A stretch of 64,000 bases of DNA from Paracoccus denitrificans (GTDB lineage Bacteria > Pseudomonadota > Alphaproteobacteria > Rhodobacterales > Rhodobacteraceae): NCBI RefSeq assembly GCF_900100045.1, contig NZ_FNEA01000012.1, positions 1 through 64,000 of the forward strand. Reading direction: 5' to 3'. Shown piece by piece: positions 29,109 through 41,030 of the stretch; position 1 is the stretch's first letter; every line of letters starts with the position of its first letter. The position numbers and the translations under genes were made by a program. The notes below the pieces were generated by a model. The model saw only the letters and a program-made list of their open reading frames with translations, was not told where the DNA came from and did not search any database.

Positions 29109-30404
29109 ATGCAAAGAACCCTATTCTGGCTTGCGGGGATGATGGCGCTGCCCGTCGCGGCCGAGGCCAAGACCGAAATCTCGTGGTGGCACGCGATGAC
29201 CGGCGCCAATGCCGAGGTGGTGACCAAGATCGCCGGCGACTTCAACGCGAGCCAATCGGATTACGAGGTGAAGCCGGTCTTCAAGGGCACCTATCCCGAG
29301 ACGCTGAACGCCGGCATCGCCGCCTTCCGCGCTGGGCAGGCGCCCGACATCATTCAGGTCTTCGACGTGGGCACGGGCGTGATGATGGGCGCGCAGGGCG
29401 CGATCAAGCCGGTGGCCGAGGTGCTGCAAGAGGGCGGCTATGCCTTCGACAAGGGGCAGTATCTGCCCGGCATCGTCGGCTATTACTCGACGCCCGAGGG
29501 CGACATGCTGTCCTTCCCCTACAACTCCTCCTCGCCGATCCTGTATTACAACAAGGACATCTTCGAAAAGGCGGGGCTGGATGTCGAGAACCCGCCCAAG
29601 ACCTGGGCCGAGGTCTGGGCCGCCGCGCGCCAGATCAAGGAATCGGGGGCCGCGACCTGCGGCTATACCTCGACCTGGCTGACCTGGATCCATACCGAGA
29701 ACTTCGCCGCCTGGAACGACGTCAGCTGGGGCACGAACGAGAACGGCCTGGCCGGCCCGCCCGAACTGAAGATCGACGGCCCGCTGTTCGTCAAGCACTT
29801 CCAGGAGCTTGCGGATCTGGCGAAAGAGGGCGTCTTCGTCTATGGCGGCCGCACCAGCGAGGCCAAGCAGAACTTCACCTCGGGCGAATGCGGCATCCTG
29901 ACCGAAAGCTCGGGCGGGCTTGGCGACATCGTCAAGTCGGGCATGAACTACGGCATCGGCCAGCTGCCCTATGACGAGACGGCCGAGGGTGCGCCGCAGA
30001 ACACCACGCCGGGCGGCGCCTCGCTCTGGGTGATGGGCGGCAAGTCGGAAGAGACCTACAAGGGCGTCGCCGCCTTCTTCAACTACCTGTCGCAGACCGA
30101 CGTGCAGCAATACCTGCACGAGCAGTCGGGCTATCTGCCGGTGACCATGGCGGCTTACGAAGTCACGAAGGGTTCGGACTTCTACCAGCAGAACCCGGGC
30201 CGCGAGACGCCGATCCTGCAGATGATGGGCAAAGAGCCGACCGAGAACTCCAAGGGCGTGCGCGCGCCGAACCTGCCGCAGCTGCGCGACATCCAGAACG
30301 AGGAATACGAAAAGATGCTGGCCGGCCAGCAGGACGCGGCCACGGCGCTGAAGAACGCCGTCGAGCGCGGCAATGCCGCGATCAGGGAAGCCGTGGGCGG
30401 CTGA
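29109..30404 (+). CDS. ugpB: sn-Glycerol-3-phosphate-binding protein UgpB
   Basis: Periplasmic solute-binding protein of 431 residues with a Sec signal ending near AEA-KT (residue 17). The mature start ISWWHAMTG and the stretches [19 protein letters not shown] and [18 protein letters not shown] are those of UgpB. It captures glycerol-3-phosphate (and glycerophosphodiesters in some species) for UgpAEC. The ATG at 29109 has GGAGG 6 nt upstream; an earlier in-frame ATG at 29031 lacks a signal peptide. It is first in ugpBAEC. Confidence 0.93.
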   Translation: MQRTLFWLAGMMALPVAAEAKTEISWWHAMTGANAEVVTKIAGDFNASQSDYEVKPVFKGTYPETLNAGIAAFRAGQAPDIIQVFDVGTGVMMGAQGAIKPVAEVLQEGGYAFDKGQYLPGIVGYYSTPEGDMLSFPYNSSSPILYYNKDIFEKAGLDVENPPKTWAEVWAAARQIKESGAATCGYTSTWLTWIHTENFAAWNDVSWGTNENGLAGPPELKIDGPLFVKHFQELADLAKEGVFVYGGRTSEAKQNFTSGECGILTESSGGLGDIVKSGMNYGIGQLPYDETAEGAPQNTTPGGASLWVMGGKSEETYKGVAAFFNYLSQTDVQQYLHEQSGYLPVTMAAYEVTKGSDFYQQNPGRETPILQMMGKEPTENSKGVRAPNLPQLRDIQNEEYEKMLAGQQDAATALKNAVERGNAAIREAVGG

Positions 30405-30453
30405 AACCATGGGCGGGCGTCCCGGCGCCCGCTCGATCCGACAAGGGGGACGG

Positions 30454-31335
30454 ATGAGACGCACGGTCTTTCCGCACAAGCTGTTGCCCTGGCTGCTGCT
30501 GGCGCCTCAACTGGCGATCACGCTGATCTTCTTCTATTGGCCGGCGGCGCAGGCCTTTCGCCAGTCCGTGCTGCGCGAGGATGCCTTTGGCCTGAAGACG
30601 ACCTTCGTGGGGCTGGCGAATTTCCGCAAGGTGCTGAGCGATCCGAACTATCTGAACTCGGTCCGGGTGACGGTGGTGTTCTCGGTGCTCGTCGCCTTTT
30701 GCGCCATGGCGATTGCGCTGTTCCTGGCGGTGCAGGCGGAAAAGATCATTCGCGGCAAGGGCTTCTACCGCACATTGATGATCTGGCCCTATGCGGTTGC
30801 GCCCGCCATCGCCGGCATGCTGTGGCTGTTCATGTTCAATCCCAGCTTCGGCACGCTGGCCTGGCCGCTGCGGCAGATGGGCATCTACTGGAACCCGCTG
30901 CTGGATGGCGAACAGGCGATGGCGCTGGTGGTCGCGGCCGCGACGTGGAAGCAGATCAGCTATAATTTCCTGTTCTTCGTCGCGGGCTTGCAGGCGGTTC
31001 CCCGATCGCTTCTGGAGGCTGCGGCCATCGACGGCGCCTCGCGTCGCCATGCCTTCTGGACCATCACCTTTCCGCTGCTGGCGCCGACGACATTCTTCCT
31101 GCTGGTGGTGAATACGGTCTATGCGCTGTTCGACACCTTCGGCATCATCCATGCCGTGACCGGCGGCGGCCCGGGCAAGGCGACCGAGACGCTGGTCTAC
31201 AAGGTCTATAACGACGGCTTCGTGAACCTGATCATGGGCGATTCCGCCGCGCAATCGGTGATCCTGATGATCATCGTGATCGCGCTGACCGCCTTCCAGT
31301 TCCGCTTCATCGAGAGGAGGGTGCATTATGGCTGA
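30454..31335 (+). CDS. ugpA: Glycerol-3-phosphate ABC permease UgpA
   Basis: Inner-membrane MalF-type permease of 293 residues with six predicted transmembrane segments. The EAA coupling loop reads [15 protein letters not shown] (about residue 190). The start is ATG 30454; the frame open from 30373 runs back into ugpB without a better start. The stop overlaps ugpE by 8 nt. It forms the channel with UgpE. Confidence 0.93.
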   Translation: MRRTVFPHKLLPWLLLAPQLAITLIFFYWPAAQAFRQSVLREDAFGLKTTFVGLANFRKVLSDPNYLNSVRVTVVFSVLVAFCAMAIALFLAVQAEKIIRGKGFYRTLMIWPYAVAPAIAGMLWLFMFNPSFGTLAWPLRQMGIYWNPLLDGEQAMALVVAAATWKQISYNFLFFVAGLQAVPRSLLEAAAIDGASRRHAFWTITFPLLAPTTFFLLVVNTVYALFDTFGIIHAVTGGGPGKATETLVYKVYNDGFVNLIMGDSAAQSVILMIIVIALTAFQFRFIERRVHYG

Positions 31336-32191
31336 GCCCTCTCCGCTGGCCGCGCGCGGCGCCGGGCGATTGCTGGCGCATTTCTGGATGGTGCTGGGCG
31401 TGATCGTGGTGGCCTTTCCGGTCTATTATGTCTTCGTCGCCTCGACCCATTCGGTGCAGACCATCCTGCGCCCGCCGCTGCCCCTGCTGCCCGGACCCGA
31501 GGCGGCGAGGAACTATTCCGACGCCTTCTCGGGCGGGATCAGCCGCATCGGCGGGGTCAGCCTGTGGCGGCTCCTGGCCAATACCACCATTGTCGCCATG
31601 GGCATCGCGCTGGGAAAGATCGCGATCTCGATGGCCTCGGCCTATGCCATCGTCTTCTTCCGGTTTCCGCTGCGCATGGCCTGTTTCTGGCTGATCTTCA
31701 TCACGCTGATGCTGCCGGTCGAGGTGCGCATCCAGCCCACCTACAAGGTCATGGTCGACCTGGGGCTGATCGACACCTATCCGGGGCTGATCCTGCCGCT
31801 GATCGCCTCGGCCACCGCGACGCTTCTGTTCCGGCAGTTCTTCATGACCATCCCGGACGAGTTGCTGGAGGCGGCGCGCGTCGACGGCGCGGGGCCATGG
31901 CGGTTCTTCAAGGACATCCTGTGGCCCCTGTCGCTGACCAATGTCGCGGCGATCTTCGTGATCCAGTTCATCTATGGCTGGACGCAATACCTGTGGCCGC
32001 TGCTGGTCACCAATTCCAACGAAATGAACACCATCGTCATCGCGCTGAAGAAGATGATCTCCTTTGCCGATGCCGATACGCCCTGGAACCTCGTGATGGT
32101 CACAAGCGTGCTGGCCATCCTGCCGCCGATCCTGGTGGTGGTGCTGATGCAGCGCTGGTTCGTCAAGGGCCTGGTCGAGACGGAGAAATAG
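31328..32191 (+). CDS. ugpE: Glycerol-3-phosphate ABC permease UgpE
   Basis: MalG-type partner permease of 287 residues with six predicted transmembrane segments. The coupling loop is [17 protein letters not shown] (about residue 180), and the C-terminal [14 protein letters not shown] end is family-typical. It starts inside the last codons of ugpA, and ugpC starts immediately after its stop, consistent with one transcript. Confidence 0.93.
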   Translation: MAEPSPLAARGAGRLLAHFWMVLGVIVVAFPVYYVFVASTHSVQTILRPPLPLLPGPEAARNYSDAFSGGISRIGGVSLWRLLANTTIVAMGIALGKIAISMASAYAIVFFRFPLRMACFWLIFITLMLPVEVRIQPTYKVMVDLGLIDTYPGLILPLIASATATLLFRQFFMTIPDELLEAARVDGAGPWRFFKDILWPLSLTNVAAIFVIQFIYGWTQYLWPLLVTNSNEMNTIVIALKKMISFADADTPWNLVMVTSVLAILPPILVVVLMQRWFVKGLVETEK

Positions 32192-33253
<1,062 letters not shown>

Positions 33254-33262
33254 AGGGGGCGT

Positions 33263-34180
33263 TCAACCGGCCAGCGCCTTCTCCACCGCCTCGAACATGG
33301 GCCGGGTCAGGCTTTGTTGCACCCGCGTCACGCCGGCCCAGCCGCGCTCTTGCGCCGCAGCGATGCCGAAGGCGCGGGCGGTGCTGATCCGGGCCAGTTC
33401 GTCCCAGCCGATCGGGGCCGCCACCGGCGCGCCGGGCCGGGCGCGCACCGAAAAGGGCGCGACCGCCGTCGAGCCGCGCTCGTTGCGCAGCCAGTCGATG
33501 AAGATCCGGCCCCTGCGGCTGGCCTTGGCCAGTTCCACCGTATAGCGATCCGGTTCCTCTTGCGCGCAAAGCGCGGCAAAGCCGCGGGCGAAACGCTTGA
33601 GATCGTCCCAGCCGAGGCTGCGGCGCAGCGGGACCACCAGATGCACGCCCTTGCCGCCGGTCAGCATCGCCCAGGGCTCAAGCCCCAGGTCCAGCAGCCG
33701 GCCGCGCAGCGACAGGGCGGCGCTGCGCACCGCATCGAAGCCCAGCCCCTCATCGGGGTCGAGGTCCAGGACCAGCCGGTCGGGCCGCTCCAGCCGGTCG
33801 CGGCGGGCGGGCCAGATATGGAACTCGACCGTGCCCATCTGCACGGCGGCGACCAGCCCCGCGGCATCGGTGACATAGGCATAGGGCGCGGCTTCGCCGT
33901 CGCTTTCGGTGATCTGCATCTGCCGGATCGCCTTGGGAAAGCCCTTGCCGGGATGCTTCTGAAAGAACCGCTCGCCCGCCATCCCGTCGGGCAGGCGCAG
34001 AAGCGACAGCGGGCGGTTCGCGGCCTCTTCCAGCATCAGGGGCGCGATCTGCTGGTAGTAACGCGCCAGCCTCGCCTTGGTCAGCCCCGCCTTGGTCAGC
34101 CCCGCCTTGCCCGGCCCGGCATCGGCAAAGATCACCCGCTCGGGATGCGAGATGGTCACACCCTCGATCCGCTCGGTCAT
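33263..34180 (-). CDS. Stand-alone LigD-type primase-polymerase domain
   Basis: A 305-residue archaeo-eukaryotic primase-type polymerase domain of the bacterial NHEJ LigD family. Characteristic stretches are ISHPERVIF near the N-terminus, the FFQKHPGKG motif, VEFHIWPARRD, the acidic metal-binding LVLDLDPDEG (about 150) and LTGGKGVHLVVPL (about 183). No ligase or phosphoesterase domain is fused, and no Ku gene is nearby. The start is ATG 34180 with GGAGC upstream. It may add nucleotides during end joining together with a ligase elsewhere. Confidence 0.85.
   Translation of the reverse strand: MTERIEGVTISHPERVIFADAGPGKAGLTKAGLTKARLARYYQQIAPLMLEEAANRPLSLLRLPDGMAGERFFQKHPGKGFPKAIRQMQITESDGEAAPYAYVTDAAGLVAAVQMGTVEFHIWPARRDRLERPDRLVLDLDPDEGLGFDAVRSAALSLRGRLLDLGLEPWAMLTGGKGVHLVVPLRRSLGWDDLKRFARGFAALCAQEEPDRYTVELAKASRRGRIFIDWLRNERGSTAVAPFSVRARPGAPVAAPIGWDELARISTARAFGIAAAQERGWAGVTRVQQSLTRPMFEAVEKALAG
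34074..34109. repeat. 15-bp tandem repeat inside LigD-like gene
   Basis: GCCTTGGTCAGCCCC occurs twice in a row (34074-34088, 34089-34103), followed by a partial third copy. It encodes KAGLT-KAGLT-KA near the N-terminus of the polymerase-like protein. The copies stay in frame, so the array can expand or shrink without destroying the gene. Confidence 0.75.
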
Positions 34181-34410
34181 GGTCGGCTCCTTGCTGCTTT
34201 CGGGACCAACGCCGGCGGCGGGGTCGCGGTTCGCCGCCGGCCATCCGATCCGCATCCGGCCCAGCGTCACCGCTGTTGTGTGCCGCGACGGGCGCTGGCA
34301 GGCGGTCCGGCATCTGCAGGAAAGCGGCGAAACCCCGGCGCTGGACCTTTCCGAGTGATGCGGCCCGGCGGTTGCGCCGCCGGCCAAAGCCCGCTATGTC
34401 GGGCGCCCAT

Positions 34411-34448
34411 ACCGGTCGCAGCCTACCCGGTCATCAAAACAAGGGTCA
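34411..34448 (+). promoter_or_regulatory. Class I preQ1 riboswitch before queC
   Basis: The leader just before queC reads ACCGG-TCGCAGCCTAC-CCGGT and then CATCAAAACAAGGG. P1 pairs ACCGG (34411-34415) with CCGGT (34427-34431). The loop TCGCAG and the A-rich tail ACAAAACAAGG-like segment match the minimal preQ1-I aptamer of the Thermoanaerobacter tengcongensis translational type almost base for base. The AAGGG at 34441-34445, 7 nt before the ATG, serves as both the pseudoknot 3' strand and the Shine-Dalgarno. Ligand binding should therefore hide the ribosome-binding site and shut off queC translation. Confidence 0.88.
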
Positions 34449-34452
34449 CATC

Positions 34453-35154
34453 ATGAAGACGATAGTTGTCTGCTCGGGCGGACTCGATTCCGTTTCGCTG
34501 GCGCATATGGTCGCCGCGCAAGGCGGGCTGACGCGCCTGATCTCCTTCGACTACGGCCAGCGCCACCGCAAGGAGCTGGATTACGCCGCCCTTGCCGCCC
34601 GGCGGCTGGGCGTGCCGCATCACGTCATCGACATGCGCGGTGTGGGGGCGGTGCTGACCGGCTCGGCCCTGACCGGCGGGGCCGAGGTGCCGGACGGGCA
34701 TTATGCCGAGGAGACCATGCGCATCACCGTGGTCCCGAACCGCAACGCCATCATGCTGACCGTCGCCTTCGGCATGGCGGCGGCGATGGGCGATCAGGCG
34801 GTGGCGACCGCCGTGCATGGCGGCGACCATTTCATCTATCCCGACTGCCGCCCCGCCTTTACCCAGGCGTTCCAGCAGATGCAGGACGCCGCGCTGGACG
34901 GCTATGCGCAGGCGCGGCTGCTGACGCCCTTCGTGCATCGCACCAAAGCCGACATCGTGACCGAGGGCGCCCGCCACGACACGCCCTTTGCCGAGACCTG
35001 GTCCTGCTACAAGGGTGGAGCGCTTCACTGCGGGCGCTGCGGCACCTGCGTCGAGCGGCGCGAGGCGTTCCACCTGGCCGGCATCCCCGACCCGACCGCC
35101 TATGAGGACGCGGATTTCTGGCGGCAGGCCATCGCGGAACGGGAGCGGGCCTGA
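34453..35154 (+). CDS. queC: 7-cyano-7-deazaguanine synthase QueC
   Basis: ATP-dependent enzyme converting 7-carboxy-7-deazaguanine to preQ0 in queuosine biosynthesis; 233 residues. The PP-loop is SGGLDSVSLAH at residues 8-18. The zinc-binding cysteines are in WSCYKGGALHCGRCGTC (about 182-198). The ATG follows the preQ1 riboswitch expression platform. Its stop overlaps the queD start (TGATG). Confidence 0.96.
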   Translation: MKTIVVCSGGLDSVSLAHMVAAQGGLTRLISFDYGQRHRKELDYAALAARRLGVPHHVIDMRGVGAVLTGSALTGGAEVPDGHYAEETMRITVVPNRNAIMLTVAFGMAAAMGDQAVATAVHGGDHFIYPDCRPAFTQAFQQMQDAALDGYAQARLLTPFVHRTKADIVTEGARHDTPFAETWSCYKGGALHCGRCGTCVERREAFHLAGIPDPTAYEDADFWRQAIAERERA

Positions 35155-35507
35155 TGTTCCGCATCTCGAAGGAGTTCCATTTCTCGGCCTCGCACCAGCT
35201 TGCGCATCTGCCGCCCGACCACCAATGCGCCCGGCTGCACGGGCACAATTACATCGTCGTGGTCGAACTGGCGGCGGAGGAACTGAATGCCGACGGCTTC
35301 GTGCGCGACTATCACGAGCTTGCGCCGCTGAAGCACTATATCGACACGCATTTCGATCATCGCCACCTGAACGACGTGCTGGACGGTCCCTCGACCGCCG
35401 AGAACATGGCGCGACATTTCCATGACTGGTGCAAGGCGCGCTGGCCCGAGACGGTGGCGGTCCGGGTGTCCGAGACGCCCAAGACCTGGGCCGAGTATCG
35501 GCCATGA
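35154..35507 (+). CDS. queD: 6-carboxytetrahydropterin synthase QueD
   Basis: Converts dihydroneopterin triphosphate to 6-carboxy-tetrahydropterin, the second step towards queuosine. It is 117 residues, normal for the family. Zinc ligands are His in FSASHQL (about 14) and the two in LHGHNY (about 30-32); the catalytic Cys is in DHQCARLHG. It overlaps queC and queE at both ends. Confidence 0.95.
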   Translation: MFRISKEFHFSASHQLAHLPPDHQCARLHGHNYIVVVELAAEELNADGFVRDYHELAPLKHYIDTHFDHRHLNDVLDGPSTAENMARHFHDWCKARWPETVAVRVSETPKTWAEYRP

Positions 35508-36211
35508 CGCTGCGCATTGCCGAGATCTTCGGCCCGACCATCCAGGGCGAGGGCGCGCTGATCGGCGAGCCCACGGTCTTTGTCCGCGCCGGCGGCTGCG
35601 ATTATCGCTGCGTCTGGTGCGACAGCCTGCACGCGGTAGAGAGCAGCCACCGCCACGAATGGCGGCCGATGAGCGCCGAGGCGGTCTGGGCCGAGGTGCG
35701 GCGCCTGTCCGGCGGCCAGCCGCTGACCGTCTCGCTGTCCGGCGGCAATCCGGCGATCCAGGACTTCACCCCGCTGATCGCGCTGGGGCGCGAGCAGGGC
35801 TATCGTTTCGCCTGCGAGACGCAGGGCTCGGTCGCGCAGCCCTGGTTCGCGGAGCTGTCCACGCTGGTGCTGTCGCCGAAGCCGCCGTCGAGCGGGCAGG
35901 TGGTCGATTGGGACGCTTTCGACCGCTGCCTGAAGGCGGGCGAGGGTGCGGGGCAGCGGGTGCTGAAGATCGTGATCTTCGACCAGGTCGACCTGGACTG
36001 GGCGCGCGAGGTTGCCGCCCGCCATCCCGGCCTGCCGCTTTACCTGCAACCCGGCAACCCCGAGACCGATCCCGCCCTGCCGGTCGATCCGCAGGCCCTG
36101 GCCGACCGGCTGCTGTGGCTGGTCGAGAACACGGTCGGCCGCGGCTGGCTGAAACCGCGCATCCTGCCGCAACTGCATGTCCTGATCTGGGGCAACCGGC
36201 GCGGCGTCTGA
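35504..36211 (+). CDS. queE: 7-carboxy-7-deazaguanine synthase QueE
   Basis: Radical SAM enzyme making 7-carboxy-7-deazaguanine from the QueD product; 235 residues. The cluster motif is CDYRCVWC (C-x3-C-x2-C, residues about 32-39). [11 protein letters not shown] near the N-terminus is the QueE signature and LSGGNPAIQ is the SAM-binding GGE-like motif. The ATG overlaps the queD stop (ATGA). Confidence 0.95.
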   Translation: MTLRIAEIFGPTIQGEGALIGEPTVFVRAGGCDYRCVWCDSLHAVESSHRHEWRPMSAEAVWAEVRRLSGGQPLTVSLSGGNPAIQDFTPLIALGREQGYRFACETQGSVAQPWFAELSTLVLSPKPPSSGQVVDWDAFDRCLKAGEGAGQRVLKIVIFDQVDLDWAREVAARHPGLPLYLQPGNPETDPALPVDPQALADRLLWLVENTVGRGWLKPRILPQLHVLIWGNRRGV

Positions 36212-36226
36212 CATTCGGAGGGAACC

Positions 36227-36691
36227 ATGACCGAGACGATCTATAGCGGCCTCAAGCAACTGGGCGGCGCCACCCTGCTGCCCGAAAGCCCCGACAAGGC
36301 CGAGCTGGAGCGGGTGCGGAACCCGCAGGCCGACGTGGCCTACAACGTGCGCTTCACCGCGCCCGAGTTCACCTCGCTTTGCCCGATGACCGGGCAGCCG
36401 GATTTCGCGCACCTGGTGATCGACTATGTGCCGGGCGAATGGCTGGTCGAATCGAAGTCGCTGAAGCTTTACCTTGGAAGCTTTCGGAATCACGGTGCTT
36501 TTCACGAGGACTGCACCGTCTCGATCGGTCGGCGGCTGGCAGGGTTCCTTGCGCCGCGCTGGCTGCGCATCGGCGGCTATTGGTATCCGCGCGGCGGCAT
36601 GCCCATCGACGTGTTCTGGCAGACCGGCCCCATGCCCGAGGGGGTCTGGATCCCCGATCAGGACGTGCCGCCCTATCGCGGCCGCGGCTGA
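36227..36691 (+). CDS. queF: NADPH-dependent preQ0 reductase QueF (type I)
   Basis: Reduces the nitrile of preQ0 to preQ1, using NADPH and a covalent thioimide. It is 154 residues, the short unimodular type. The nucleophilic Cys is in [12 protein letters not shown] (about residue 46) and the QueF signature [16 protein letters not shown] lies at about 76-91. It is the last gene of queCDEF and produces the ligand sensed by the leader riboswitch. A terminator hairpin follows 33 nt after the stop. Confidence 0.96.
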   Translation: MTETIYSGLKQLGGATLLPESPDKAELERVRNPQADVAYNVRFTAPEFTSLCPMTGQPDFAHLVIDYVPGEWLVESKSLKLYLGSFRNHGAFHEDCTVSIGRRLAGFLAPRWLRIGGYWYPRGGMPIDVFWQTGPMPEGVWIPDQDVPPYRGRG

Positions 36692-36724
36692 ATCCGGCCC
36701 CACCACCCTGCAAGAAATCATCGG

Positions 36725-36759
36725 TCGGCGCGGTCCCGGGTATCGGGCCGCGCCGATTT
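36725..36759 (+). terminator. Intrinsic terminator after queF
   Basis: The hairpin stem has TCGGCGCGG (36725-36733), one bulged T and CCCG, a 5-nt loop, then CGGG and CCGCGCCGA (36744-36756), followed directly by TTT. It ends the que operon before the smo promoter. Confidence 0.75.
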
Positions 36760-36762
36760 CGC

Positions 36763-36816
36763 TTGACAGTCCCGCTGCGAATATGTGAGCATTTGCCCAT
36801 CGTATTAGCAAATGCT
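36763..36816 (+). promoter_or_regulatory. smo operon promoter region with 9+9 operator
   Basis: A consensus -35 TTGACA lies at 36763-36768; no good -10 is found at ideal spacing. Further on, AGCATTTGC (36788-36796) and GCAAATGCT (36808-36816) form a perfect 9-bp inverted repeat with an 11-nt spacer, arms two helical turns apart. It lies 24 nt upstream of the smoE start. This is a strong candidate operator for the SorC/DeoR-type regulator encoded at the far end of the operon. Confidence 0.65.
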
Positions 36817-36839
36817 GATCCGCAGGGGAGGACAATCGA

Positions 36840-38147
<1,308 letters not shown>

Positions 38148-38245
38148 TGCGCGGCCTGGCCTGACGGCCACGAACCGGGCGGGGGGCGGCGTGCCCGGCC
38201 CCTGCCGCAATCCGAACCCTCATCGCTCGCGTGGGAGGCGCGCCG

Positions 38246-39115
38246 ATGGCTACCCGACATCAGAAAACACTCGCGCGCCTGATGGTCGCGCCCTCGGTCC
38301 TGCTGCTTCTGGGCTGGATGATCGTGCCGCTGGCCATGACGCTGTGGTTCAGCTTCCAGAGCTACAACCTGCTCTCGCCCGGCATGGAACAGTTCATCGG
38401 CTGGACCAACTACAAGTATTTCCTGTCCGATCCCGCCTTCTGGACCGCGATGCAGAACACGTTGCTGCTGGTCGGGGGCGTGCTGGTCATCACCGTGGGC
38501 GGCGGCATCCTGCTGGCGCTGCTGCTGGACCAGCCCATGTTCGGGCAAGGGATCGTGCGCATCCTGGTGATCGCGCCCTTCTTCATCATGCCGACCGTCT
38601 CGGCGCTGGTGTGGAAGAACATGTTCATGAACCCGGTGAACGGGCTTTTCGCCTGGCTTGCCAAGGCGGTGGGCGCGCAGCCCATCGATTTCCTCGCGCA
38701 ATATCCGCTGATGTCGATCATCCTGATCGTCGCCTGGCAATGGCTGCCCTTTGCCACGCTGATCCTGCTGACGGCGCTGCAATCGCTGGACAGCGAGCAG
38801 ATGGAGGCGGCCGAGATGGACGGGGCCAGCGCGCTGTCCAAGTTCATCCACCTGATCCTGCCGCACCTGTCGCGCGCCATCACCGTGGTGATCCTGATCG
38901 AGACGATCTTCCTGCTTTCGGTCTTTGCCGAGATCCTGGTCACCACCAATGGCGGGCCCGGCTATCAGTCCACCAACCTGACCTATCTGGTCTTTTCGCA
39001 GGCGCTTTTGCAATTCGACGTGGGCGGCGCATCCGCCGGGGGCATCATCGCCGTCATCCTTGCCAATATCGTCGCGATCTTCCTGATGCGGATGATTGGC
39101 AAGACGCTGGAGTAA
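38246..39115 (+). CDS. smoF: Polyol ABC transporter permease
   Basis: MalF-type permease of 289 residues with six predicted transmembrane segments. The coupling loop is EAAEMDGASALSKFIHLI (about residue 188). The start is ATG 38246 with GGAGG at 38233-38237; an in-frame GTG at 38231 overlaps that ribosome-binding site. It pairs with the next permease. Confidence 0.9.
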   Translation: MATRHQKTLARLMVAPSVLLLLGWMIVPLAMTLWFSFQSYNLLSPGMEQFIGWTNYKYFLSDPAFWTAMQNTLLLVGGVLVITVGGGILLALLLDQPMFGQGIVRILVIAPFFIMPTVSALVWKNMFMNPVNGLFAWLAKAVGAQPIDFLAQYPLMSIILIVAWQWLPFATLILLTALQSLDSEQMEAAEMDGASALSKFIHLILPHLSRAITVVILIETIFLLSVFAEILVTTNGGPGYQSTNLTYLVFSQALLQFDVGGASAGGIIAVILANIVAIFLMRMIGKTLE

Positions 39116-39120
39116 AAACC

Positions 39121-39951
39121 ATGGCCCGCAAGATTTCCGATACCCGCCGCTGGGGCTTTACCATCCTGGCCTGGGGCGTGGCGCTGCTGATCTTCTTTCC
39201 GATCCTCTGGACGATCCTGACCAGCTTCAAGTCCGAGGCCGACGCCATCGCCTCGCCGCCGAAGTTCCTGTTCTTTGACTGGACGACCCAGAACTATGCC
39301 GAGGTGCAGTCCCGCTCGCCCTATTTCCGGCATTTCATGAACTCGGTCATCATCTCGGTCGGTTCGACGCTCTTGGGCCTTCTGATCGCCATTCCGGCCG
39401 CCTGGTCGATGGCCTTCCAGCCGGCCAAGCGCACCAAGGACCTGCTGATGTGGATGCTGTCCACCAAGATGATGCCGGCCGCCGGCGTGTTGATCCCGAT
39501 GTATCTGCTGTTCCGCAGCTGGGGGCTTCTGGATACGCGGATGGGCATCACCGTGGTGCTGATGCTGATCAACCTGCCGATCATCACCTGGATGCTCTAT
39601 ACCTATTTCCGCGAGATCCCGTCCGAGATCCTGGAAGCGGCGCGGATGGACGGGGCAAGCCTCAAGAACGAGATCCTGCATGTGCTGACGCCGATGGCCG
39701 TGCCCGGCATCGCCTCGACGCTGCTTCTGAACGTGATCCTGGCCTGGAACGAGGCGTTCTGGACGCTGAACCTGACCACCAGCAAAGCGGCACCGCTGAC
39801 GACCTTCATCGCCAGCTATTCCAGTCCCGAAGGGCTTTTCTACGCGAAACTCTCGGCGGCGAGCACCATGGCCATCGCCCCGATCCTGATCCTCGGCTGG
39901 TTCAGCCAGAAGCAACTCGTGCGCGGCCTGACCTTCGGCGCGGTGAAATAA
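39121..39951 (+). CDS. smoG: Polyol ABC transporter permease
   Basis: MalG-type permease of 276 residues with six predicted transmembrane segments. The coupling loop reads [18 protein letters not shown] (about residue 174). Its ATG is 5 nt after the smoF stop and is followed closely by the ATPase gene. Together with SmoF it forms the translocation pore. Confidence 0.9.
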   Translation: MARKISDTRRWGFTILAWGVALLIFFPILWTILTSFKSEADAIASPPKFLFFDWTTQNYAEVQSRSPYFRHFMNSVIISVGSTLLGLLIAIPAAWSMAFQPAKRTKDLLMWMLSTKMMPAAGVLIPMYLLFRSWGLLDTRMGITVVLMLINLPIITWMLYTYFREIPSEILEAARMDGASLKNEILHVLTPMAVPGIASTLLLNVILAWNEAFWTLNLTTSKAAPLTTFIASYSSPEGLFYAKLSAASTMAIAPILILGWFSQKQLVRGLTFGAVK

Positions 39952-39962
39952 AGGGGGGAATG

Positions 39963-40961
<999 letters not shown>

Positions 40962-41030
40962 CCGCGCCTTTCCCCTCGGGGTCGCGTCGGCGGCCCTATT
41001 TCCTGCAATACAGAACCGGGATGAATTCGG

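Noticed and set aside
36763..36791. Complete sigma-70 promoter before smoE
   Set aside because: TTGACA is clear, but no acceptable -10 hexamer occurs 16-18 nt downstream, so only the region and the operator are reported.
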